In this document: positions 1 to 12,200 of the stretch, piece by piece
Numbering within the stretch: the first letter of the stretch is position 1
Layout of the letters: each line of letters starts with the position of its first letter
From: Lasioglossum baleicum
Taxonomy: Eukaryota; Arthropoda; Insecta; Hymenoptera; Halictidae
Reading direction: 5' to 3'
Length of the DNA stretch: 64,000 nt
Assembly (NCBI RefSeq): GCF_051020765.1
Contig: NC_134934.1
Coordinates: 11,050,001-11,114,000 of the forward strand
Translations under genes and position numbers: made by a program
The notes under the pieces: model-generated
What the model was told of the DNA's origin: nothing
What the model saw: only the letters and a program-made list of their open reading frames with translations
Database searches by the model: none

Positions 1-2128
1 CGATCGGTGGTGCTGCTGCTCGCCTGCGTTGCCTGTTTGCCCTCTAACTTTCTTTTCGACGGAGTCGAAACTCGAGACCGTTTTCTCCCCGGCCGACCGG
101 GAACACCGCCTCTTTTTCTTCCTTCGTCTCGTTCCCCGATGCGAGAGAGGCTTGAATTATGCGAGAGGCTACCCGCGCGCCGCGCCGCGTCGCTCCGTGC
201 CGTTCCGCGATAAGCCGCGCCATGGAAGATTGATCGCCTCGTGAAATTATTTCACGAAAGCGGCCAAGCCGTTCGAGGGAATTATGTTAACGAGAGCCGC
301 GCCGCATAGCCTAGCCGCCTCCTCGGTTTTTCCGTAACAGCGGAACCGCTCGTGCGAGAGCGATACCTGATCGATAACTATTGTTCTGACCCGCGGCTGC
401 TTGTCGATGATCGATAATCGTCGAGCTGCTTGTTGTGTGCTTGCCTGAGAACGCGACAGACAGACAGTCTCCCGCCATTGGTTGAATTCGTTCAGCTGTT
501 CTTGGTTTTGGTGTTACTTGGCCGCTTTTTTTGTTTATTTTGATAGGCAGGGACAAACCCGACGACACCGGTCCAACAGATCCAAACTACAGGAGAAAGT
601 CGAACAGCTCCTCTGTCTAAAAGCGAACCAATCGCCCATCCGTTCTCGTAGAAAATTCTTGGTGGGCCGAGGACTTATTGTTAAACTGATTCTTCCACGT
701 TCATTTGCGTGGGAGAGTATCGCGTCGTCGGGTACGGTTGAACGCGCTCGAGGACCGAGGACGCATTTCCGGCGCCAGCGACGACGACGACGCGACGGGG
801 CCCTGGCTGTCGTTAAGAATCGCTCGGCGTTTCGCGCTGCCTCTCGCGATATTACGCTTCGAGACGCTTCCGTCGACGCTTTCGGGATCGTCGCAAATTG
901 CCGGTATGCTCATGCGGGCTGTCGTCGTCGAGAGGACCGCGCTTCACCCTCCATCAGTGTGGAACTGCTCGCGAAAAGAGCAGTCTACCCGCTCCCCCGC
1001 GAGCGAGAGGAAACGCTCGAGAGCCAGACACGCTCCGCATTCATTCCGCCCTTCCACTCCCCTCACCGTTAAACTCGACTCGTTTCAATATTTCCCCGTC
1101 TCTTTCCTAAAATTGCTCTCCCCATCCTCGTCGAAGATCCCCTCTCTCTACCTTCCTACCGCGCCGCCAACCACTGTCTCAAGCTCGTCCTTTTTCTCCT
1201 CCCGTCGTCCTTAATTCTTACTACTGCGTTCTACTAGCCCTTTTTCCATTTCCTTCGCTCAATCACGCTCTCCCTGACCCGTTTTATCAGTCAAAGCGAC
1301 CCCGACGATTCTTGTCGTTGTTATTACCCCCTGTTGATTTTTCCTACCCACCCTCCCGCTACCTTCCCAACCCTCCGGGTCCCTTATTGGCTCCACCCTC
1401 ACCTTCGCGATATCGTACTCGTCTCCATTTCCGCTGGCTCCTACTTTTTATTTCCGTTCCGCCTGCAGCCGCGTCGAATCTTTTTCTGCTTCGTTTCTTT
1501 CGCTGCTGGTAATATCCGCGAACCTGCCCGGTAATCTACGATCTTGTTTTTAGCACGAACACTAATATTTTTTCGTCGAAACGATGCATCGATGCGACGC
1601 CGTTGTCCGCAGAGAAGAAAAAACTGTTCTTGTCGAATTTACACGACATCATTGTTAATCTTTCAAACCGTTATTCGTGTATGTACAGTTTTCGGATAAT
1701 GTAAAACGTTAGAATATGTATGCGAAGAATGTGTTCATTTCACTGTACGTTGCAGAAAATTTTTCCACATAAGAAATAGCATGCGAATAAATGTAAATGA
1801 TGCGCGCGTATACAATACCGATTTCACACACGTAGGAATAGTATTTCTCTTTTCCATCGGTTGATATACAGTTTGGAAATTTTCTCTTCCAAAGGAAAAG
1901 GAGATCCACTCGATTGAACATTTCAATAAAACTGGTTAACGTTTTTCCGGAAGTGTTTGTATAATGCTTTCCCAATGATTTGTGCGACGGGACGTCTGTT
2001 TCGTATCAAGGAACGCTGGGAAATGTACTCTCCAAATAAAAGCGAATGGAATAAAGAATCGTGGATTTCCCATCGGGGTATGTAATGTATGAAATTGTCT
2101 GCGGTTCAGAAATTCAGTTCATAAATAC
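1..2128 (-). other. probable syntrophin intron downstream of the PH1b exon
   Basis: This stretch follows the donor site of the exon at 2129-2337 and shows no exon I recognise. The next syntrophin exon should encode the start of the second PH domain, and no such sequence is visible here. Positions 1-1010 are CpG-rich. Positions about 1040-1530 are strongly pyrimidine-rich on the plus strand, with runs of ccct and tttcc. Positions 1530-2100 are AT-rich. A short GCGCC tract lies at 175-192. The intron call is inferred from gene orientation. Confidence 0.5.
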
Positions 2129-2337
2129 CTGAAGACAGTGTCTCCTCGCGAGCCAGCCGATGTGCTGAAGTTGCGGTGGATCTGGAAGCGCCGAAGCCAG
2201 TCGCAACGCTTTCAGCGTTAGAGCAGCTAGAGCTGAGTGCAACGCGTTGAACCATACATTCGCTTCTGCATTGTCCGCGGCTCTTAGCCAGCATTCGTGA
2301 ACACCGTCGGGAGAATGCAGCTCCAGGATTCGGCCCT
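2129..2337 (-). CDS. syntrophin internal exon (PH1b segment)
   Basis: Syntrophins are cytoplasmic adaptors of the dystrophin glycoprotein complex, with layout PH1a-PDZ-PH1b-PH2-SU. This minus-strand exon encodes 69 full codons plus two bases of a split codon. The peptide contains ILELHSPDG, then WLRAADNAEANVWFNALHSA, and ends with QHIGWLARRHCLQ. These match the part of the syntrophin PH1 domain after the PDZ insertion: the E-x-HSPDG strand, the LRA-D turn, the C-terminal helix with an invariant Trp, and the HIGWL linker towards PH2. The exon is preceded by a pyrimidine tract and CAG acceptor (2338-2340) and followed by a CAG/GTATTT donor (GT at 2128-2127). It enters in phase 1 and leaves in phase 0, with no stop and no frameshift, so it looks intact. 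An open frame runs from an ATG inside the upstream intron, but the splice sites argue that this is not a start. I cannot say which syntrophin paralogue it is. The PDZ, PH2 and SU exons were not seen in the window. Confidence 0.88.
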
Positions 2338-4661
2338 CTGAAAAATAGAAAAAATCGTACATTCGAAATTGCTTCTAAAAGTCTATTCTGAAAAATATAA
2401 TTTGCTGTTACACCACAGGTCATTTTTAAACCGCGGATCATTATAGAAAATGAATTTCTTCTTTTAATGTAATAATTATTTTCTAAATTCCTGTAATATC
2501 CTCACAGTTTTGTATTACACTTTATTGTTATTGTAGTTGAAGGGAATAAGACATTTAATTTATATAATTTATACAATGTTCCATTTAAGAGAAGTAGATT
2601 GATCTTCAGATATCTCCTCCACTACTCCATCCACAAGCAAAACAATTAATACTAACAATAAGTGATGTAGCCCGTCATACCAAACAACTTTTGTACGAAC
2701 ACTTTTTTGATAACGACAACAGGAAAACCTGAAAAATTTATGTTTGTATGGGCTGAATTGTTATCCTATTTTATATTTATGAATCTTGCATGAAAGATAG
2801 ACGAAGTAAACTCGTGCGAACAGTGGCAATAATCCTTTTTTTAGTTTGTAATCGTTTGTTATAGCCCTAATTGAACCTCGATCGGTTCAGCTTTCGGAAC
2901 GGTCCATTATTCGTGAGCATAAGTCGAGAGGCTGCGAGGGCGCGAGGTCGATCGTCGATGGAAAAAAGGAATATCGGGTGCTCGATCAAAAGGAAATTAC
3001 GTTCAAGTTAAAAGCCCCCTTTTCCGGCTACTATGATCGGATCGGGGTTAATGAATTTATGCTGTGGAAAATAGGAGCCGCGGTACGCTCTCCACCAGCG
3101 TTCTCCAAGGCACAGTCTCTGTTACTTATGGTTTTCGCACTCGCGGCGGGTTTAAAGTTGTTACCCGGAGTATTCAGCGACCGAGCAACGTCGTAAAAAA
3201 TTCACAACTCTCTGGGAAAAAATCGAGCATTCCAAGCGGAATTTTTGTTTCGAGTTTTTGCCTGGCTCGGTTGAAGTTAATTAGGAAGCATAATTAATAC
3301 CGGAGCCGCGGATATTCAATTATGAACTTGGAAGAGCGTGTTGCGAAACAATTTTAACTGTTCTTAAATTGATCTCGCCATTTGTTTGCTTGTCTGTACA
3401 ACATTTCAGTGAAATAAATCATACTTAATACTTGTAATTGATCGCTGTAACTTCAACACTATCAGAACAAGTAGAAAAAACACAGCTTGGAAGTCACACT
3501 ACTAATAAAATATATATAATATAAATCGTTAAACGACACGGTTAAATATCGAACATTCGAAAACATCTTTAGCCGCTATAGTGACCATCCTAGCCCTTTA
3601 AGCGTTAAGAACGAATTCCATAAAAATAAAAATATGTACGTTTAGCCTACTAAGCAGATGGCTCCGCGTGCTGATAGTCAATAGACAGATGGCCAGAACG
3701 GCAACAAGAACGCAGACGGTTCCAGATAACGTGGAACCCGAGTCGACCAGCCGCGAACACACGCGAGGATGGTTAAAAATAAGCGATACCGAGACCAGGC
3801 TAAATACGGGACCGAGGCTGGATCGTCTAAACACCCGCGTCGTATCCGGTTACCCGTCCCGTTGCAACGACGGGGGGTGGTTCGCGGGGGTGTGCGCGAG
3901 GTGAGGGGGTCGGTGGCACAGGCAGCGAAAGCAACGGTAACAAACGTCCGCCGTCTCTTATACAAAGTATCCACTTCCAGGTTCGTTTCTCTTCCACACT
4001 TTTAAGCGATAACGAACCCTGCCAGCCCCCCGGTGTTGCCCACCACCCGGGGGTTGCGGAACGGGGAGGGTGGGCCACACACCGGTGCCGTTTTCCACGG
4101 CACAGAACGCCGTTGTTTGCGGACGAGGATAAGGCAAAGCTGGCGCGGCGTTTACTGCGAGAAATATAACCGCAAGAGCGGGACTTTGCTTGCGGGCTGA
4201 CCTTAATCGCGGGAACTCGGCTACGAAGACAGAAAATCGGTTCCACTGATCTTCGAAGTTATTGCCTGCGGGAACTGCATCAGTCTTTTTAGGGTACACG
4301 CCCTTTATGGCCTGTTTCCCCGAACCTGCGGTCCGTTTTCAGATAGCAGTTTTTATTTTTCTGGCACACAATCGAATTTATCTGATCTGATCTTAGATTC
4401 ATCTTGTTCCGCGCTTTTGTAATCGTTTCTTCATTTTACTTCGGACCATTCAATCGCAGGAAATCGTGTTCGGCACAGAGTATATTCAGGAAAACGATCT
4501 CCAGGAAAGAGGCTGTTACTCGGACATTTTTAAACATTCTTTAACGAACAGATTAGTGCATATATGTACCTTTAAACGAGGTGTTCATTTAGAAAACAAG
4601 TCCACTGACTTGTTCGAAGACGCTTAAATGTCTCGAGCAATACAGTGCACATCTAATAGAG
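2338..4661. other. gene-free stretch, probable upstream intron
   Basis: No coding exon was recognised. Positions 2440-2890 and 3340-3600 are AT-rich. Positions 3690-4180 form a CpG-rich block with G runs (for example near 3870-3910). The acceptor and pyrimidine tract of the syntrophin exon sit at its left edge (2338-2360). Nothing else is identifiable. Confidence 0.4.
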
Positions 4662-4694
4662 CGTCTGACCCCAGCTCGACTTTTCTACTTGCTG
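4662..4694 (-). repeat. bipartite AGTAGAA/GTCNGAC motif copy
   Basis: Read on the minus strand, this gives AGTAGAA, a 13-nt spacer, then GTCAGAC. Its 17-nt AAGTAGAAAAGTCGAGC core is identical to the copy at 8649-8680 on the plus strand. Confidence 0.6.
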
Positions 4695-5720
4695 CGGCGG
4701 ATTTAATCAAGAGGTACATGACAATTTGTGAATTTAAAGGGTGGATAATAGAATCATGTTTCTCGGGGATGTCTTTTCTATCCGCCCTACTGGATTCCGT
4801 AAAAGGAGATTACAAGTAACGGATCCGTGAAAGTCTGTACCGCTGGTCGCGAACGTGTTAGGGTGCCTTCACAACATGAAAATGACGTAATTTTTGTACG
4901 GAAAGTTTGGAACTGAGGAAAGGGAGAATGGTGGAGTGCAAAGGCAATCTATCCGGACGGTGGGGAAACCGAGTGCATCCGGCCTCGGACTTAATAGTTC
5001 TCGTATCCGTTAAGCATTATCGAGGCGCCGTGTAACACGGGTAGCGGATGACAACTCAATTTCAAGTTGAGCTTGACGTAGCTCGCGTGCGGCCTTCGAG
5101 CAGCACACTCGGTTACCCTAACCGTGCCTACTTGCGATACACGTGTCGGATTGTCGACAGAAGTTCATGGTTCATCGCCGTTTACCCGAATACACCATTC
5201 GGAACACGCCCGGGTAGGGGTAGTTTTACCAGTTAATTCGACCCTTCCGCCTAGTAACAACGCGCCGACCTCATCCGGAGAAAATTTCGTAACCGAGTTT
5301 AATAAACATTTTAGCTCCCCGTTTAACTCGACGGGAAGTGCTACTTCGTAATCAGCTATGTTTACCGTGTGTACTGAATCCAATAAACGCGAATGTTGTC
5401 CGACCGACTCGAAGTGAAATATCATTTTGGTTCTGTCAATGTTTTGCTTGGAGAGACTTTCCTTTTACCGAGCAATTAAACGTTCCTCGCAGCGGGGCTA
5501 CTTTTTTTTCGACTCGACGGAGGGCCGAGTGGCTTCTATTAATTTTGCAAACGCTGTTCGCTTATAAATACTCCGAGGCGAACTGACCGAGAAACGGGAA
5601 TCTGAAAATTTTGTTGGCGTAACAACCGGTGATCTGTTTACAAGTATACTGTGGATAGCTAATTCCACTGGGAACATTTCCGGGCAGGTACGTCTCTTTA
5701 ATTATTGGATACGGTGTAAG

Positions 5721-5752
5721 TAATTAGTAGACTGCGGATTTGATACATTTAT
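5721..5752 (-). repeat. partial copy of dispersed GACTGCGGAT motif
   Basis: The plus strand reads agtagactgcggattt. This is the reverse complement of the right half of the 55-nt motif at 5881-5936. The similarity is clear over about 20 nt and then fades. Confidence 0.5.
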
Positions 5753-5880
5753 GAGAAAAATAGACACGTACGAATTAAAGCAGTGGACAGATTATAACGA
5801 TCTAAGGACATCGGTGTATTAGTTTCAACTTAATAAGATAATTAAAAGGAGAAAGAATTTTTTATTTGGCTCTCCTATGG

Positions 5881-5936
5881 CTTGTAATCGATGCAGACAA
5901 TTTTTATTTTGCATAAAGATCCGCAGTCTAGTAATT
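5881..5936 (+). repeat. dispersed ~55-nt motif, full copy 1
   Basis: The copy contains cgatgcagacaatttttatt followed by tttgcataaagatccgcag and tctagt. The copy at 13107-13157 matches it nearly base for base. Half copies occur at 9062, 9226 and 61967. No coding potential or known RNA fold was recognised. Confidence 0.75.
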
Positions 5937-6222
5937 AGATTCCGGTCATATGCGTCTAAGCGAAACAGAATTCAAACAGATATTCATTTCATTCAGACTC
6001 TGATAAAATCCCCGATATAAGCGAACGAGAATTAATTAATTTTAATTATAAATTTCTCTGGGTTACATAAAAACGTTCTGAAACAATTCAATCGTACTTA
6101 ATTCACTTCAACCTACACTCTCGCCGAAACATTATCGAAATCAAATCTCTATTCCATTAATACATGATTTTGTATTCGAACGTTCACGAAATCTGTTCCA
6201 ACTTCATTTAATGCACCGGGAC

Positions 6223-6250
6223 GTCCGACTATCGGCCGGCTTTTCTACTC
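6223..6250 (-). repeat. bipartite AGTAGAA/GTCNGAC motif copy
   Basis: On the minus strand it reads AGTAGAA, a 13-nt spacer, then GTCGGAC. Confidence 0.55.
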
Positions 6251-6352
6251 TAATGGATTGTGTAACGATACACGAGAAATGTAACGTTAAGTGGAAAACG
6301 TTGTAGTTTCTGAATTAAGTAGGCGAGCCACAGAATGCAGTTTCATTGCAGG

Positions 6353-6381
6353 GTCTGACGATAGATCGACTTTTCCACTCG
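6353..6381 (-). repeat. bipartite AGTAGAA/GTCNGAC motif copy (variant)
   Basis: On the minus strand it reads AGTGGAA, a spacer beginning AAGTCGA, then GTCAGAC. It shares GAAAAGTCGA with the copies at 4662 and 8649. Confidence 0.55.
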
Positions 6382-6683
6382 TTCCACTGACTCCCGTTAA
6401 TAAACGCGAAGAGTGCCAGGATACGTTGCAATTTTCAGTGGTGCATCTCTCTGAACGCGAACAATAAAACAGACGACAACCGTCTGCGTCGCACGCGGAA
6501 TAAAAACGAAACAGACTGCTCTAAGCGATCCTTCCGCAAAGTTAAACAGCAGTAAAAACCTTGAAGAATGTCGGGGGCATCAGTTTCGAAAGGACTTATC
6601 GTCCTTATTCGTTCTCGAGCGGACCAATCAGCTCGTCGACGAAGAAAGGCGAGTCGGAGCGGAACGAAGCGGAACGCGTGAAT

Positions 6684-6714
<31 letters not shown>

Positions 6715-6735
6715 AGAGAGGGAGGGAGAGAGAAG
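6684..6735. repeat. (GA)n microsatellite
   Basis: A purine tract of gaga units passes into gaggga units and is followed by gaagcttga. It is mirrored by a (CT)n tract 230 bp to the right. Confidence 0.95.
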
Positions 6736-6968
6736 CTTGAAATACGCGGCTCGTTAGAGTCAAGGCGTCGAAGTCGCTCGTCTCGGGGGACAGGTCGCGG
6801 CTAGGTTCCTTTCAGCGGGCGTAGTCGGTTTAATTGCTCGCGACGGGTCCCCCGAAGTTGCTTTAATTAACAAAATAACGCGAACGGGGCGTGGGGCTGC
6901 GAGCTTTGGTTCTAGCTTCGAACGTCCTCTCTCCGCCCACGTATCCGTCAGCTTTTCTCTCTGTCACA

Positions 6969-7002
6969 CTCCCTCCCTCCCTCTCTCTCTCTCTCTCTCT
7001 CT
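6969..7002. repeat. (CT)n microsatellite
   Basis: Starts as ccctccctccc and becomes pure ctct. It is complementary to the (GA)n tract at 6684-6735, and tgaagctt follows it nearby, as gaagcttga follows the other tract. Confidence 0.95.
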
Positions 7003-7617
7003 GTCTATCGTTCTATCTGAAGCTTCGCGCTATTCCCTCGCGCAACGTGGCCCGATAATCTCTCTCTTCCGGCGTTGTCTATCCGGCCGCGCGTAATTTG
7101 CACGCCTTTGACCAGCCATCCGTCGCCGGAAGTAAAACCGGCGGAGTTCCTTTGTTTCCGGGCCCGACTCGAAAACAGGTCTTGATAAGGTTAGTAAATT
7201 AGGGGACAGAGACGGAACTGTAGGGGACCCCTTTCTCGCTGCCGAGCAAAAACCACGGGAAAAGAGGAGAGAGATTCGTCTTTCGTTTCTCCGGCGAGCC
7301 TGCGCGCCGACCGTCCAGCCTCCGGGGATTTTTCTACCGTTTGAAGACGGTAAAAAGATTTATGGCCGACCCATTTCCTACGGACCGCGTCCCTCCTTCC
7401 GGCTTTAATTCGAATTTCCTGTTGGCCGAGTTACCGTGTTTCCTACTCGAGTCAACGTTTCAACGTTTCTGACGACCTCGTGTGTCCCGCCACCCTTTCA
7501 TTTGGTTGTTCCCGCGGCGCTGTCGCAATGTACATAATTTTCTCGTGGATCTTGCTCATTGAACTCCGGTTTCATTGACTCGGAGTTTCTTCGGAAAGAA
7601 ATCGATTGAAAACAATG
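7003..7617. other. gene-free stretch
   Basis: GC-rich to about 7510, then AT-rich. No exon, RNA gene or repeat was recognised. Confidence 0.4.
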
Positions 7618-7903
7618 GGCTGATGATAATTTTGCTGGAGACCGTCGTTTTCTCCCGCATCAACTGATTTCTATGAAACTTTCACAATGCATATAATTGA
7701 CACAGATCATAAAAAAGTTGTGAAATGCAACTTTTAGTATTTTCTCTACGATTCCGACCAAATGCAATTTTTGAAAAAATTTCTTTTCACATCCTGTAGT
7801 AGACTAATTGCTCTAGCTTCGCAAAAATTTAAACCGCTCAAACCAATATTTAAAAAGTTATGGTGTTTTTAAGAGTGTCCGAATATTAGTGGGAGTCACT
7901 GTA
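7618..7903 (-). mobile_element. Tc1-like transposon end fragment
   Basis: The right end reads gtccgaatattagtgggagt then cactg, followed by TA at 7902-7903. On the minus strand this is a terminal sequence starting CAGTGACTCCCACTAATATT followed by CGGACAC. That resembles the termini of Tc1-like elements in insects, and TA is the expected target site. The inner 250 bp are AT-rich with no transposase frame. The opposite end was not found and the left limit is approximate. The family call rests on the terminal sequence and TA only. Confidence 0.55.
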
Positions 7904-9061
7904 TGTAAATTTCTTCTGAATGTATGTTGATCTAGCCTGCGGATGATTTTGTTATGCGAGAACGTCTCCGAGAATCTCGTTTCAATTTTATCCCGAGTTG
8001 TCTCGTATCTTTATCAACGGAGCTGAAATAAGAAAGTAATGAGGATTGGTGAAACGGTGCTCTGAACATCCGCGTAAAACATTAATGGCGTATAAAAATC
8101 ATCGGACGATAACAGAATGAGGAAATTTAATATGAGAACGATTTGTACATATATACCGCCGTGCTTGATTTTCTAGTAATGAAATCTTATCTGATTCTGG
8201 TTGCTTTGGATTGGCTAATAAAAATGCGACTCCGTACAAATTTCTACGGTATATTTACGTCAATATCACGATCGCTATGTTCCTATATACAAGTTCGTTT
8301 CTACAGATGAAAAGCACCGATGAATATAATGAGTTCTAGTAAAAGGAAACGGAGAAGCTCTAAATGAACTACAAATTGGTGAGTTGGAATCGAAAATTCG
8401 AGTCCGCCGTTTAAGATCGACAAATGAAGGGAATGAATGTTCATTTAAGGCGCGCAGTTTTGAGAGAACAGAGTTTGAAAATAATTGGATGGAATGTGAG
8501 AAGTAATGGCTTTCGAGGCTGACCGTAAATGGGTGGTTCTACTTGCTGTGTATATTCGATGCAGTTCGCTTTTCGTTCGTTCCCGCAGTGTTTTCAGCGA
8601 ATTTACACGCGTATTACTCCCGCGGTAATAATTTTCAGACCGCTGGAGTAAGTAGAAAAGTCGAGCAGTGGTCCGACATGGTGTTCTATCGTCCGTTCAT
8701 TTAAGTACTCAACTATCGCATTGCTCGTTTATAATTGCATACATTGTACTCTCGATTACAATCTGATGATATTTTCAAATCACAAAGTAGAAAACTTAAG
8801 TATTGATCAGACGTGTCAACGTTCATTCTGTCCTTCATTCGTTTAAACCATAAGCTGTCATAGTTTTCTTCGGTAAAATGAGTTCGTCTATCCTTCTACA
8901 AACATTCTGAGAATATTTGCACATTCTTAAGATTCTTCCTGTTATGCCAGACACAGTGCAATGAACGTTCTGATAACTTTGGAATCTTGCGTAACATGTT
9001 GTCTGTATATGCAAAGTTTTCATAAAGAGAATTGAAGTCTCCAATGGAAATGGAATTTATA
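7904..9061. other. gene-free stretch
   Basis: No exon was recognised. It holds the bipartite motif copy at 8649-8680 (listed separately) and a lone ttctacttgctg at 8537-8548. Confidence 0.4.
8649..8680 (+). repeat. bipartite AGTAGAA/GTCNGAC motif copy
   Basis: Reads AGTAGAA, a 13-nt spacer, then GTCCGAC. The first 17 nt (AAGTAGAAAAGTCGAGC) are identical to the minus-strand copy at 4662-4694. Confidence 0.6.
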
Positions 9062-9100
9062 TGCAAAATAAAAATTGTCTGCAACGATTGCAAGAGATAC
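9062..9100 (-). repeat. dispersed ~55-nt motif, left half inverted
   Basis: The plus strand has tgcaaaataaaaattgtctg followed by caacgattgcaag. This is the reverse complement of the left half of the motif at 5881. The right half occurs 130 bp away in the opposite orientation, at 9226. Confidence 0.7.
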
Positions 9101-9225
9101 AAACCAAATTGTATGTTATTTCTTCCTTTAATGATTTTAATCGAGGGGATATCGTATATTAACTTCTTCAATTTTGAAAATAGTTCAACTATTTTCAATT
9201 TCATCTACTCAATTTTACTATAAAT

Positions 9226-9250
9226 GCATAAAGATCCGCTGTCTAGTGAT
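9226..9250 (+). repeat. dispersed ~55-nt motif, right half
   Basis: Reads gcataaagatccgctgtcta, matching the right half of the motif at 5881 with one difference. Together with 9062-9100 it looks like a copy split by an inversion. Confidence 0.65.
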
Positions 9251-12200
9251 AAGAGACCTACTATCAATACAGGAAATGAAATTCTTTCTAGCATTCACAC
9301 CTAGAAAGCACCTTCTCTGTATTAAAAATCAGCTTTCCCGCCTTGAAAACGAAAAATGTCTACACCGAGCTGCAGGGAAATGTTCATAGAAGAAAGTCGG
9401 TGATTCATGGGTCGAATAATTTACAAGAAAGGTTACTGTTTTCTTTTCTTCTCGCAGAGCGCTGACTGTACCTCCGCGACCCAGTTTCCTCCTCCTTGGA
9501 ATTCCATTCTCGTCGAGCGAAGTCGCACTCCGTACACTTTCGAAAATCCCTTTCTGCCCTTTCGCGAGGCGTGCCCTAACGCACCGCGTCAGAATGTAAA
9601 CGCGTTCGTTTCTGAAACGTGGAATTCCGCTTCTCGGCGGCGCAAGTGACTCGGCAAGGTGTCGCTTCCGGTTCCCACACGATCTCCGCATTTCACCTGG
9701 ATTTCCCTTTGATTCGGGCGAACACACCGCGCCCTCCCCGCTCTTTTCATCCCCCTGACAGATTTTACCCGCGAATTTCCCCCTCGATTCCCCGTTTAAC
9801 TACACAAGTCCCTTAAAACTTTTCTCCAAAGGGAAGAAGAGTAGCAGTCCTCCTCTCTCTCCCCCGGCTGGAAGTTAATTCTCTTAGCCCTTTGCTTCTG
9901 GTTTCCTCCTTTCTGCAGGACCACCCCTCCCCTCCCCTCCCCGCCGTGTTACTCTTGAAGATTCCCCGAAACCCTCTCTCGGGAAACTTTCCTCTCATCA
10001 GCCTTCTTGTCTATTTCCCTTTAAACTTCTCAGTGGCAGCCTTTGCCAGACCAAAGCAGACTTTTTCCCCTCTCTTTGCATCCTGCTGGTTGGTTATCTA
10101 ACAGTATTTTTCTCTTTTGCTCTCTTGGCGCGGCCAGGCTCTTTAATGTCAACGTCGGGAGGCGCGTAATTAAACGCGGTTCGCCCGCTCGTCTTGCAAA
10201 TGCAGCCGCGCCGTTTCCTCCGCGTCCGCGGAAACTCCACCGCGTATTTCCGTCTCGCGTTTCCGCTCGGGTAATCGTATACCCGCCGTCTGACCAATGG
10301 ACACCGCATCTCGCCTGCGAAAACCGCCGCGTAACCGAGCACTGCTGTTACGAAAGCCAGACGATAAGCTTGAGACATCGACACGAGGCTGCTCTGGGAT
10401 CTCGCAAACCTTCTTGCGAAACTTGTGCAACTCCGTCGACGACGGCGTTCTTCATTATCTAAAACATCTAGGCGACTGATTCGAACAAACGTCTCTCTTT
10501 CGGCTTAAAACGTAGAACGTCCGGAAAGTTCTGCTCGAAAGCAACGAATGCACTTTCTCTGTCAACGAGATTCGTAAGTCGAATCGCGATCGCAAGGATC
10601 GAGAGATCCACAGTCAGTTATAAATCGTCCCCGGCCAAAAAGACACGACTCTCAGCTGGCAGACTTAGCATTCGAAACGATTCGAAAGCGCCACACAGTT
10701 TCCCGTTGAAACGCGGTCCCTGTAACCCGTCACGGGGAATCGGTTTCCTCTGCGCGTCCTTATCCTTTTAAAAGATTAAAAAGAGGAGAAGCTGGGGCTG
10801 GGATTTACCACGGAGAGGAGGTTCCTCCGATTCTAGCGCGTCGAAAGCGTCGCCGAAGAAATCCCCAACAGTTTTTTCTCGCGGCGAGGGAATAAATAAT
10901 GGAGCTACCTACCGAGCAAACAATTTCCCAGTCGATAGACTTATTAAGTAATTAAAAGCTCCCCCTCATTGGCCCCCCTTAGTTCCCCGCTGCTTGCATC
11001 ATTTAAAAATCCGATTAGCCCCAGACTTCGCGACTTGGATAATGCGGTTTCCACGAGAATCAATTTTTCGCAATTTCAACTCCTCCGAAATCACTTAGAT
11101 TTACTTCTTGAAAATAATTTCCAGATGCTGTCACTCAACTTGACTTCGTCTAATCTAGTGACGTGATCCTCTTCAGCTCCAAAGTAAATTTTTTATTTAG
11201 TTTCGACCCTATTTCCATCGTTGCTTCTAGAAATTTCTTGCAGCAATGTTTTCTATTTTCTGGAAATTTCTTCATTCAGTTTCGGATCTGTTCCAATCTT
11301 TCAAAATTCTTTGCGCCAACGTTTTTGATTTGCAGTGCGCAAGGACCAAAAAGGTTTGAAAAAGAGTCTCTGCTTCATACTTTGAAATTTTTCTAGCCGA
11401 ATTAACCATAACTAATAATCGGTCGCGAGGCATATTGGTTATTCCGAAGGGGTGGAAGTCGTCATGGAAAATGCTGTTACACGGAACGGTGGGAAATCGG
11501 ACGAGTAAATCGTCGGACCAAGTGGGTGGCGCAGAGGGTGGGAAAAAAGTTTCGGAACCGGATACTCGAGTCAGCGTTTAAAAAACCGTTCCCGTCGCGG
11601 AATCGTCGAAATTAACCTAGCGAAACTCGAAATTTCGAACAGTTTGAACGGTAATTCGGCATAACCGAGAACCCTCCAGGTACGTTTCCGCGTCCACGGA
11701 AACGGAATGAAACGGCGAATTAAAAGTTTACACGGCCCCAGCCTCTCGCGGACTACGACCGGCGAACCGTTTTTGTTCCGCGTTATTTGCACGGGATTCG
11801 AATTCGACGATGATTGCCGGTTGGCCGCGCATGAATTCTCTATTTGCACCCCGACCCCCTCCCTGCCGCCCCCAGATCTTCTGTTTGCCTGTTTCCCGAT
11901 TTTTTGTTTTGCCGACTACGGCAATGCCGCCGCTGGCCGTAAAAGCTACTGGTATAAACATTTTCGCGTCCGGTACGTTTCGTCAGACTAAATCCAATCG
12001 TTTGGCGAGTGCTTGCGTTTATGACGTTGCAGGGAAAAATTTGGTTTCCTTGAAACTTTTGCTTTTTCTCGGCAGCGTGCGAGTCTCGGAATAAAAGCGG
12101 AAAACAGCCGAGTTTTCACACCCTGAATTTTAATTTTAATAGATTTGGAATATTTAATTTTGTATGGTAGCAACATTATCACGCGGGTATCGACAAATTT

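Larger units (their letters stand above)
4695..6683. other. gene-free stretch with dispersed motif copies
   Basis: No coding exon was recognised. The part from 5690 to 6180 is AT-rich. It contains two copies of the GACTGCGGAT-type motif (5721-5752 and 5881-5936) and two copies of the AGTAGAA/GTCNGAC motif on the minus strand (6223-6250 and 6353-6381), listed separately. Confidence 0.4.
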
